From Arachnopeziza araneosa (Eukaryota > Ascomycota > Leotiomycetes > Helotiales > Arachnopezizaceae), in contig QYAI01000017.1 of NCBI GenBank assembly GCA_003988855.1, positions 186,001 through 250,000 of the forward strand: a stretch of DNA of 64,000 nucleotides. Direction: 5' to 3'. Below, piece by piece: positions 36,812-47,300 of this stretch. The stretch's first letter is position 1. Each line of letters opens with the position of its first letter. Position numbers and translations under genes: made by a program. The notes beneath the pieces were generated by a model. The model was not told the DNA's origin, did no database searches, and was given only the letters and a program-made list of their open reading frames with translations.

Positions 36812-37654
36812 ATTTGAAAGATCAAATTAGTAGTCGCAGATAATAGACTATTGTGGTTGGGAACTGCGCATAACAGGAGCCAGCCTTGCGCATCAGGTTT
36901 GATGTCACAAAAGGACTTTGATGGCAGAACGAATGTATGTGGCCAGGGGCCCACGACCAGGCAATCGTCGAAGGTGACCTGCGGGGTTCAAGTCGAAGTT
37001 GTCGCGAGTTCAAAGTTCAGAGCGCGTCTAGTGTTGATGCTGGACAACTTTTTAGAGATGCAGGACGCTTGGCGCGATGTCCCTTTCCTCGTCGTCGATG
37101 GATGGCTGAAATGTTTGCCGCTGATCGCGGACTGGTGTGAGGCGCAAAAGGACCCTAAATTAAGGGTATGCGACAAGTAGGCGCGTCGAATGCGACGTGT
37201 TGAGAGATGCGGTGTTCTGCCACTGGGTCTAGGGGGAGGGGATTGGCGACGCAGGCGGTTCTCGTCGCGGTGCTGGTGGAAGGAGATTGTGAATAAGATG
37301 TCGGTTCAGCTTACAGACGGAAAAAGAGCTAACACTAGAAGTGGTTAGCGTTATTAAGCGAGTTGCAGCCTGAGTCAGCATCACGTGCACCTCATCCTCC
37401 TCAATCCAATGCTGTGGAGGTCAATAGTACCATTAAATCAGTTACTGAGGTACAAAATAGATTTTGTAGAGGCCAGGATAGCCTAGTTATCTCTTTTTTT
37501 CAAGGTAAGATTCAGACATAGACTGTGCCGCCACGCTTTATACAAAGTCTTTGATTTTGTATTTTTCACTACATCGAGCTAAGTTTAGATAGGGGTGCAA
37601 TTCGTTGGTTCTCGTATACCTGAAGCTGGCTTGAAGAGCAATGCAACTTTTACA
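36812..37654. promoter_or_regulatory. divergent intergenic/promoter region
   Basis: About 0.84 kb between the starts of the remodeller (-) and the hydrolase (+), so it holds both promoters. Several short frames overlap on both strands here; none is convincing. Confidence 0.4.
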
Positions 37655-38740
37655 ATGTTCACCGATAGCTCATATAGAGCATCTTCAGATTATAGTCTCA
37701 AGCCCTCCTCGTCGATCTCCACAGCTCGGTACCACCTTATTTTCTTCATCACCGGAAACCCAGGTTTGATAGCTTACTACAACACGTTTCTTTCGACGCT
37801 TCATGCTTTGCTATCGGAATCGTTCACAAACTCGGATGTGTTCCATATTTATGGACAATCATTAGCTGGTTTCTCCAACGACCTTGCCGACCGCCGAATC
37901 CCATACAGTCTCGAGGAACAAATTGATATCGTGCTCTCGACACTCAAATGTCAGCAATTCCAAAACAAGCCATACCAAAGCGTTATTCTCATTGGTCATT
38001 CGGTCGGCTCTTACATTCTTCTCGAGTGTATCTCTCGACTTCAAAAATCACCCACACCCGCGCCAAACGTCCGCGCCGGAATTCTCCTCTTTCCAACTGT
38101 CACCCATCTTTCTGCTTCAGACAGTGGAGTCAAGCTCACAGCTTTACTTCGTATACCAAATTTTCCTCTCTACGCAAGCCGTGTAGCAGTTACTCTATTG
38201 TGGCCCTTGCCAAAAAGCACGCTGAATTGGCTTGTTAGAACAGTCACAGGTATGCCAAAGGATGCTGCTGAGGTCACGACTAGGTTTTTGAAGAATGACA
38301 GAGCAATTTGGCAAGCACTGTAAGTAGAAACTTCTCACATTCTAATCAGAATTGGCTGACCAAAGCCAGGCATCTTGCAAAAGATGAAATAGAGACGATT
38401 ACGGAAGATAGGTGGGACTCCGACATTTGGGGCATTGAATATGAAGACCCGGATCATTTAGCTTCCATTCCAAAACTTATTTTCTACTTTGGTGAGCATG
38501 ATCACTGGGTAGCCAATCACACTCGTGATGCCCTGATTGCCGCGAGAGGAAGACGGAACGACGATGGTAGGAACTCTAAGCCAATAATGATGATCGATGA
38601 GAATAAGGTGGATCATGGTTTCTGTATTCGTAAGTCGGAAATTTGAATTTGCTGATTGAAACTAAGATATATCAGGACACAGTGAGCGCATCGCTGAAAA
38701 ATGTAAAATGTGGATTGAAGATGTCATGGCAGCTGAGTAG
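37655..38740 (+). CDS. Lipid-droplet-associated serine hydrolase (LDAH-like alpha/beta hydrolase)
   Basis: Three exons (37655-38319, 38370-38629, 38676-38740; introns 50 and 46 nt) give about 329 aa. Features of the LDAH/UPF0554 family are visible: LIFFITGNPGLIAYYNTFLS near the start (oxyanion loop), the nucleophile elbow GHSVGSY (Ser of GxSxG), the downstream acid region (FYFGEHDHWV, Asp/His) and a final His in the DHGFCIRHSERIA junction. The family associates with lipid droplets and is proposed to hydrolyse sterol esters or other lipids. The start at 37655 is the first ATG in the frame; the frame stays open further upstream without one. Confidence 0.85.
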
Positions 38741-39847
38741 AAATACAACCAAAATAGCTCAATATCCGAGTGTCTGTATCATATGTTCTTAGATTTTCTT
38801 CAACTTCAACTGCCTACAATACTCAGGACTGTCCTTGGCTGTTGTTTCGCTCTTTGCGAGGCGTTCCGCATGTAAGTGAGCAACTATTTACTTGCCATGG
38901 AAGTATCCATAAGTGAGTATTTAAAAACGATTTCAACTCGAACAATCGCCTTCAAGATTGAAATAATGAATTCATTTTACATAACAGAAGCAAACAAAAA
39001 AGTTCGGCTCGATGTTGAGTGCCTACACCTGCTGTTGTCGATGCCTCAATTCCGGTCGCAATTGAGAGGTTGCTGAAGTTGTTGGGCTTTTATGGTCTAT
39101 TGGACTACGATAGGACTACGGTTGGTGCGAAAACGTTTATTTACTATAGGGCTGGCGAAATTAGTGTTTATTTGAAATTTATTTTGTTGATGTTGAAGAG
39201 TCACCTGAAATAAGGTATTTTGTATTGACAGTATATGCTTGTTTGATTCTGTCTGTGAGCGGAAGAAATAGCTATAAATTGGCTTTAACCTCGTTGAAAA
39301 GAAACCAAGGCCTTATTAACATCATTCTCAGTCAGCTGCTTGTGTCAGTTCTCAGAGCTTTAGCTCTCTTGGTAGACATTATTTATACAAGCTCGGATTA
39401 TTTTTCACAAAGGACTCTATAGCTAGGTTGAAGATATACACACAATAATAAGTCCACAGCCACAAAAATAGGTCGTCGACCAATTACCAGTACTACGGTA
39501 TTTAGAGGTTCACTTCAAGGTCTGCTCCATTCCTTTAGGATCATCAACCACAAGTCTCAAAAAGAAGGAGCTGTGAGAAGAACATTAGCCATCAGCTACA
39601 GACTACATTACACTCCACAAACAGATGTGTCCCAAAACGAACAATATATATCAAAGCCACAACGCGATCCCTCCATACATCTAGAACTCCATAACACCCA
39701 ATATCCATGGTATAGTATATGCCAGCCCATTAAGCAACTTCCCAAAACAACAGTTGTTCTTCAACTTAAGCACCGAAAGTACAACATGACGAGCACCTAT
39801 GACCTAGATTGTATAAGCATCGAGATAGACTGTGCAGGGATAACTGA
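38741..39847. other. AT-rich intergenic, no convincing gene
   Basis: About 1.1 kb. The open frames are short and AT-biased with no homology that I recognise; one at 39573-39851 converges on the minus-strand gene and looks random. Confidence 0.4.
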
Positions 39848-40519
39848 CTAGAGCCTGCAAGTCATCTCCTCGTAGAGGTCAATCGGATCATCAAATCCGA
39901 AAAAGACGTTCAAGTCTACTCCAGGTCGGAATGCTGGATGCTCCTGGGAGTAATGAGGTGTGCCCCACGTCATGCTCGATGGGGCTTGGGCATCCGAGTG
40001 GAGCCAGTGAAGTGGAGCTTGCCTTTGTTGCTCGGTGAGAGGGGTCTCAGTCACAGGTTGGTGAGCTGGCACGGCCGGAGGAGGTTGGGCGAGAGGGCCA
40101 GAAATAGCGAATATAGGACCGTTTTGGCCAGAGAGAGGAGCTTCAACTAGAATTTGGTGACCGTCTTGCCAGTCGACAATCTCCTGCTCAGACACTGGAA
40201 CACCGAAGAGTCAGCATTTCCTTTCAGAGCGTGTATTAGGAGTGAGGAGGATCGAATACCGCCAGATGCGGTTGTCTTGAGAGTGCATCACTTGAAAGAC
40301 TCTGTCTCAGGGGCAAATATAACAAAGGATTAACAGAGCCCGGGGATGCTTACTCCAAGGTGGCCAACGGCTCATTACTGTAAAGTACTGGCCAGCGTCT
40401 GCGGTTCTCTCTCTTACCTGGCGATTAAACTCTGAATTTTGGCCCTTTTTAGGACCTCTTTTTCCAGGAGCTTTGGGTGCTGGCAAGCCTGACGCCGACT
40501 GGCGTGGTAGTGAGTCCAT
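39848..40519 (-). CDS. Hypothetical protein, Pro/Gln-rich
   Basis: Modelled as two exons on the minus strand (40519-40418, 40183-39848), about 145 aa. Exon 1 is basic (SGLPAPKAPGKRGPKKGQNS) and ends at a consensus GTAAGA donor in phase 0. Exon 2 in phase 0 begins EIVDWQDGHQILVEAPLSGQ and ends NVFFGFDDPIDLYEEMTCRL. The 234-nt intron is long for this region, so an internal exon may be missed. I do not recognise the family. Composition (basic head, Pro/Gln body, acidic end) resembles small transcription regulators, but that is only a guess. Confidence 0.4.
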
Positions 40520-41241
40520 TTTAAAGCTTAATGTGCAGATGGCAGGAGATTCTGCTCGAGTTCCCTATATTTTGAAAGGTCTAATCCGTTTGAGGTTTCT
40601 AGTCAGCTGAAAGTCCAAGATCGAGGGTGATAATAAATTCTGCTGGTATTTGAGGATCTTAGTGTTGGGAGGAGAAGTACTAATACCGCCATGGGATATC
40701 ATATAGCCCCAGTTTTTCCAGGCTATAGATATTAGCAACGTCACCCATCTGGCCGGCATTGAAGAATCTGAACTGGATTTTTTGGCGGGACAAAATAAAG
40801 TCTAAAATCGTGGTCGAAAGCCGTGCCTTTTTGTCCGCGCGAGTTCCTTGCTCATAGGGGCTCGCTAGTAAGCGAGAATTGCCTCTTTAGGACGTAACTA
40901 GCAATTGGAATGACGAATGAATAATCATGTATTTGGATATACCTCGTTGATGAGTCAAAGCTAGGATGGGAATAGTTTTATGTTAGGGCTAAGAAGTATT
41001 CCAAAAGACCTTCGGCCGCATACAAAGAAGTACCCTCTCACTATCAGATTTTCTGCATTCTTCAAGTAAATACACCATCTCTACGCCATCAAGCATATCA
41101 GTTCCTTTCCCAACCTCCGAGAACATAGGATAAGCCTCTCGGCTAATCGAAATCACGACCAGATCAATAAATATTGTGTCCACTCCTACTACATCGGAAG
41201 TTCGTCTTCACCACTCAACGAAACTCAAAATTCTCTTCGAA
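40520..41241. other. intergenic, divergent promoters
   Basis: About 0.7 kb between two divergent small genes; no coding signal seen. Confidence 0.4.
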
Positions 41242-41781
41242 ATGTCTTACCTAGAAATATTGAAGAGACCAGGTTTGGCGACGCGCGAGGAGCATCTCTT
41301 TCCCCGACAGTCTCCACAAGTTCAGCTTCCTCGCACCCAAAACTACACCTTGACATCGATCTCTTCTGTTGGTCTAACCTTGGTATCCGACCCTCTGCCC
41401 ATCCCCTCTCCTGAGGACACAGCAACAAAACCAATCTACCCCAACCCTGAGACTTTCCGCTGCCAACCGCTTCGTGGAAGAAAAATCGCTGTCGCCATTC
41501 TCTACCCGTCGCGCAGAAAGCAACTCATCAGGTCCACTATCGCGCAACCCTTCTCCTTACATGTCAAAGTCACCCTGCCAGGTCCCCACAATTATCCAAA
41601 GATGACTCTCGATGCGGCAGTGTGGAGAAAAGTCATTAAGAAATGGCAGTTGGAAGATTTCCTGTCGTCCCTTCCATATGATCCTGCTCAATACGAGGAG
41701 ATTATTGAGCTTGATCCAAAGTTAGTTGAAGAAGCTGCTAAAGAGATGACTGAGGAGGAGATCATGGCATTGGATACTTAA
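41242..41781 (+). CDS. Hypothetical protein of about 179 aa
   Basis: A single exon from the first ATG in the frame (SYLEILKRPGLATREEHLFP). The middle is Pro-rich and ordered-looking (ISSVGLTLVSDPLPIPSPED), with a basic patch (YPSRRKQLIRS). The C-terminus is acidic and probably helical (LDPKLVEEAAKEMTEEEIMA). No signal peptide or membrane segment. Codon use and composition look like a real gene; I do not recognise the family. Confidence 0.5.
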   Translation: MSYLEILKRPGLATREEHLFPRQSPQVQLPRTQNYTLTSISSVGLTLVSDPLPIPSPEDTATKPIYPNPETFRCQPLRGRKIAVAILYPSRRKQLIRSTIAQPFSLHVKVTLPGPHNYPKMTLDAAVWRKVIKKWQLEDFLSSLPYDPAQYEEIIELDPKLVEEAAKEMTEEEIMALDT

Positions 41782-42040
41782 GAGATAGGCAAAGTAATAG
41801 AAAAGACAAGAGCGTGCCGCTTGGAATGAAGCTAAGTGGTGAGTAGAGTACCAGGATGGTGTGGCTCATTTGAGGCTCCTTATAAACGTTTGCTAACCTA
41901 TACAAGCAAGCATTCGACCGACAGCACGTCATAGATATTATTGTTTTAACCTCTTTTCCTAGCAAAGCAGATAACGATATTTCAAGTCCGTCGGCTCTAA
42001 ACCAGATTCCAAGACCTCTAAATTAAAACTGGTTGAAAAT
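41782..42040. other. short intergenic stretch
   Basis: AT-rich sequence downstream of the previous gene; nothing seen. Confidence 0.4.
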
Positions 42041-42345
42041 GCGAGCTACTTGGAGCATTTGAACTGAGCCGTATTCTCCTCGCAGTATCCACTGCACTCA
42101 TAATATGGGATCACCTTGTGTTCTTCATCCGGCAAGACGGTCAATAAGTGCTTACAAATGTTGCGTTTCTGCTCTGGTATCGCATTTGCGGTAGTGTAAC
42201 ATCGAGGAAATCAATCCAGTACAACCATCGCACTCTGTACCTTCAATGACTGCGTATGAATCCAAAATAAACTCTCCAGTGGGCACAGCTTTTTCACCAG
42301 CCTCTCCAGCCTTCAAGCCAGCCTTATATTCTTCCCCGTCTCACA
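42041..42345 (-). pseudogene. Frameshifted small Cys-rich protein remnant
   Basis: On the minus strand two frames join as one Cys-rich protein if one base is missing near 42205. The first reads AVPTGEFILDSYAVIEGTEC then DGCTGLISS. The second reads CYTTANAIPEQKRNICKHLL, then TVLPDEEHKVIPYYECSGYC and EENTAQFKCSK, ending in a stop at about 42042. Eight Cys residues fall in the combined segment. No start or signal peptide can be placed: the upstream frame hits stops near 42345. It looks like the remains of a small, possibly secreted, Cys-rich protein gene. No family is named. Confidence 0.35.
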
Positions 42346-44303
42346 TGTGGGCCATTCATGCATTCTATAACATGATCAATTGCCATCTCTTAAATGTGAG
42401 ATCCAGTCCTCCATGGTCGCAATCTTCTTCATATGCTTGATCTCTGTGATTAAAGGTCTTTGTTGCGGAGAAGCGAGATGCCAAGGGTTTATATTTCGTC
42501 AACCAGTCACCTTACCAAAACATCCATCAGCCACGAACAATTGAACATGTCAGTACCGTAACTCTACATGTATAAAGTCCTGTCGTTTCCAATCGTCTGA
42601 CGAAGAGCAATGCCCTCAACCCACCGAGCCCCCGCCTCCCGTCTTTTAGCTTTATTCGTACTGTTGGAAGTTTGAAGAGTTTTTGCTTGATGATATTCCT
42701 AATTATTCTATCTCTGTTAAAACCATGTCACTTTAGAGTCCTAGGGCACATGCTATGCATTTGATTTGAAGTTGGCTTAGATTTCATAGGTCTAATTGTG
42801 AGAAACGACAATGAGAGGCGATAGCTTACCTCCCAAGGTCCAAGACCCTCAAAATTAACCCTTACCTATCATTTGTTGAATCATGTTAGATTGGGAACTC
42901 TCAATCTATATTTTGATTCCAACTATCTTGTCCCTCAGACAAGGCATACGTTGTAGTCACGTGCATGGCCTCCAGTGCAACCCAGCGGGTAGCCATGCAT
43001 TTCGTGTCTCGAGGCTTTCCGAGACCGCCGATATGGGCCATAGTTGTGGCTACGAATGCCGGTTGGCCGCATACTGGGGACGGAGTGACTCTGAAATGTT
43101 GGTTCTGGGGAACCTCGAGGCATCATAGCCTAGTAGAGTCCTGTATTTCCTTCCACATGACCAGTATCTCCAGCAATCCTTCTCAAAAGCTCATGGTCGA
43201 TGGCCGAGCATGTCTCATTAGTTTCCGTCTATTTTGAGAGTATGGTGGGCTGCAATGCACTCTAATTCGTTCTTGCTAAGTTCGTCAGCATCCGTCAGCT
43301 CGGTCTCGGCGTCGGTCTCCTCTTGCTCATCCCCCGTATCAAAGCAGCTCTCGATGTCTGACCCATCGCTGTCGGAGGAGGAAGGACTTGGTATTGGTTG
43401 TTGGCGACGACGCATATCGACTGGCTCAACTGAAGCCGACGACGGCGATGGCGATTAAAAGTAGAGACGTGAGGCCGAAGACGTCAAGGAGGAGCCTGCT
43501 GCCCAAGCAATGGCAGCGGGGGGGAGGAGAGAGGTAGAGCGAGGGAAAGTGATGATTGAGGAGGAGAGGTTTGGTGGAGAGAGGATGGAGAAGGGAGGGA
43601 GGGATGGACGAATAAATATGAGGGCTGCCATCTTCAGTCACGAGGGGATGGTGATGAAGGGGAGCCGTTTTCTGCTCCCCTCCATCCAAAAGTGTTGGAC
43701 GAGAAGTGGTTATCTGGATGATGACTTGACCCCTCGCCTATTTTTGATGTTTCTGCAGCGAAAACAGCAGCCAACTTACCGTCTGGTCGTTAAATATAGA
43801 ACGGGCGGAGACAAGCTCGAAGTCTGGCAGGCATTGTTATATAAGATCCCTCATGATCTTGAATCAACCTGGCTGATGATGCCTCCTGTCGCAGACCCGC
43901 CAGCGACGGTCTGGATCTTCGCTATGAGTTCGAACTTGTTAAGAGGATCCTTCACTTGGTAGTGCTGTAGGAGATCAGCCATCACAGGTCTTTCGGTGAT
44001 GTGAGTTGGCAATCACGTGGTCATAGCTGATTTGATCACTTAACGAGGGAGATCGAGCGGACATTCCCCGCACACCGCTCAGAAAGCAACACCTTCCCGG
44101 ACACCGCCTCTTCACCCAACGCGGACTCTGAACATCCAGCTCATCCAATCTTGTATAAATTGAACCATTTTCGTACGATACTAATTGAAGAACCAGCAGC
44201 GTCGGAACTAGGACCGTGCTAGGTGAAATAGGAAGCAGATAGTTTGGTACCAAGCTGGCGTATGCACCGCACCTGCTACCGCGGGGAGGGCTGAATCACC
44301 AAC
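42346..44303. other. mostly non-coding, possible gene fragments
   Basis: About 2 kb. A minus-strand frame at 43218-43415 starts at an ATG and is acidic and Ser-rich (DSDGSDIESCFDTGDEQEET), like the N-terminus of a longer fungal protein, but no continuation was found. A plus-strand frame at 43510-43962 is highly charged and not convincing. The last 200 bp would be the promoter and leader of the HET gene at 44304. Confidence 0.35.
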
Positions 44304-47300
44304 ATGCCTGTGAGTAAGCTAGTCGAGGAACGCAGCCTACCTCTATAAAACCAATAGCTGACTGCACCTCTTTGCCTGTGTAGGGAGTGAGTGAACCCGG
44401 CCAGAGTAGAGTTCGAGGGCAGAGTGATAACTGACCACGTCTTCTTAACGGCTACAGAGAGTAAGGAACCGCCTAGAGCAGAATCTGCTTATTCAATAGC
44501 TGACCGCGTGTTTATGATGATTGCAGTTCGTAAGTGAACACGGTTACGGCGGACAATGTTATCTTGGTGACTGACGGTGTCTTCTTGACGGTTGCAGAAA
44601 GTTAGTAACCCTGTGGAAATGTGTGTCTCTTTGTTTAATAGATCACTAACCATGTGTCGTTGGCCGCTGTAGATTGTAAGTCAATCGTGTTTAGCAGAAC
44701 AGGCTGAATTAACAACTGACGGCGTTGTTTTCATGGTTGTAGAAGGTAGGTGAACCTTGCCAGAGCAGAGCATGCCGAATTGACAACTGACGGTGTTATT
44801 TTCACGGCTGTAGTTTGTAAGTGAACTCTACTAGAGCAGGGCATGCCGAATTGATAACTGACGACATTGTTTTTATGGTTATAGGGGGTAAGTGAACTTT
44901 GTCAGAGTAGAGTATGCCGAATTGATAACTGATGGCATTGTTTTTAATGGTTGTAGTTTGTAAGTGAACTTTACTAGAGCAGAGCATACCGAATTGATAA
45001 CTGACAGCATTGTTTTTATAGTGGGTAGGTGAACCTTGCTAGAGTAGAGCATGCCGAATTGATAACTGACGCTATTTTATGGTTATAGGATGTAAGTGAA
45101 CCATGCTAGAGCAGAGTATACAGAATTGATAACTGATGGCATTGTTTTCATGGTTATAGGAGGTAAGTGAACCTTGCTAGAGTAGAGTATGCCGAATTAA
45201 TAACTGACGGCATTGTTTTCATGGTTATAGAAGGTAAGTGAACTCTGCTAGAATAGAGCATGCCGAATTGATAACTGACGGCATTGTTTTTATGGTTGTA
45301 GAAAGTAGGTAAACCTTGCTAGAGCAGAGCATGCTGAATTGATAACTAACGGCATTGTTTTCATGGCTATAGGTTGTAAGTGAACTTTATTAGAGTAAAG
45401 CATGCCGAATTAATAACTAACGGCATTGTTTTTATGGTTGTAGAAGGTAGACGAACCCTGCTAAAGTAGAGTATGCCGAATTGATAACTGACGGCATTGT
45501 TTTTATGGTTATAGGCTGTAAGTAAAGTCTGCTAAAGTAGAGTACGCAGAATTGATAACTAACGGCATTGTTTTTATGGTTGTAGGTTGTAAGTGACTCT
45601 GCTAGATAGAGTAGGGCATGCCGAATTAATAACTGACGGCATTGTTTTCATGGTTATAGTGGGTAAGTGAACTCTACTAGAGCAGAGTATGCCGAATTAA
45701 CAACTAACGGCATTGTTTTTATGGTTATAGGGAGTAAGTGAACCTTGCTAGAGTAGAGCATGCCAAATTGATAACTGACGGCATTATTTTCATTGTTATA
45801 GAAAGTAAGTGAACCTTGCTAGAGTGGAGTACGCTAAATTGATAACTAACGATTGTAGGATGTAAGTAAACCTGGCTAGAGTAGAGTGAGTATGCCGAAT
45901 TGACAACTGACGGTGTTATTTTCACGGCTGTAGTTTGTAAGTGAACTCTGCCAGAATATAGCATGCCGAATTGATAACTGACGGCATTATTTTCATGGTT
46001 ATAGGGAGTAAGTGAACTCTGCCAAAGTAGAGCATGCTGAATTGATAACTGACGGCATTATTTTCATTGTTATAGAGAGTAAGTGAATCTTGCTAGAGGA
46101 TAGTATGCTAAATTGATAACTGACGGCATTATTTTCTTTGTTGTAGAGAGTAAGTGAAACTTGCTAGAGTGAAGTAAGTATGCCGAATTAACAACTGACG
46201 GTGTTATTTTCACGGCTGTAGTTTGTAAGTAAACCTTGCCAGAATAGAGCATGCCGAATTAATAACTGACGGCATTATTTTCATGGTCATAGGGAGTAAG
46301 TAAACCTTGCTAGAGTGAAGTATGCTAAATTAATAACTGACGGCATTGTTTTTACGGCTGTAGGAAGTAAGTGAACTCTGCTAGAAGTATGCCGAATTAA
46401 CAACTGACGGCATTATTTTCACGGCTGTAGTTTGTAAGTAAACCCTGCCAGAATAGGGCATGCCGAATTAATAACTGACGGTGCTGTTTTTATGGTTGTA
46501 GTGGGTAAGTGAACCTTGCTAGAGCAGAGCATGCCGAATTGATAACTGACGCTATTTTTATGGTTATAGGATGTAAGTAAACCTTACTAGAGTAAAGCAT
46601 GCCGAATTAATAACTAACAAAATTGTTTTTACGGCTATAGGAAGTAAGTGAACTCTGCTAGAGTAGATGCCGAATTGACAACTGACGGCATTGTTTTCAC
46701 GGCTGTAGGAAGTAAGTAAACCTTGCTAGAGCAGAATATACCGAATTAACAACTGACGGCATTATTTTTATTGTTGTAGAGAGTAAGTAAACCTTGCTAG
46801 AGTAGAGTATGCTAAATTTATAACTGACGACATTATTTTCACGGCTGTAGTTTGTAAGTAAACCTTGCTAGAACAAGGCATGCCGAATTAACAACTGACG
46901 GTGTTGTTTTCATGGTTGTAGTGGGTAAGTAAACCTTGCTAGAGCAGAGTATGCCGAATTGATAACTGACGGCATTATTTTCATTTTATAGAAAGTAAGT
47001 GAACCTTGCTAGAGTGGAGTATGCTAAATTGATAACTGACGATTGTAGGATGTAAGTAAACCTGGCTAGAATAGAGTATGTTGCACTAGCTGACCGTGCC
47101 ATTTCGAGCAATGTAGGTAGTAAGTCAACTAGACCAGAAGGCGAAATATATCGTATTGTTGGATTCGCAGCTGATTCGCCTCTCTGTGATGGTTACAGCT
47201 TGTAAGTGAATGCGGCTGAGCTACAACATGTTACTTTGTTGAATTGACAGCTGATCGCGCCTTGGCGACTGCAGCAAGTAAGTAATCAGGCCGAAAGTTA

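Noticed and set aside
43218..43415. Acidic minus-strand frame starting at an ATG as a complete gene
   Set aside because: Only 65 codons, ends abruptly, no continuation found; more likely a fragment.
44802..46252. Minus-strand frames of about 60-79 codons starting LCSSKVHLQ/LYSGRVHLQ within the array
   Set aside because: They are the reverse reading of the repeated introns and repeat with the unit period; not genes.
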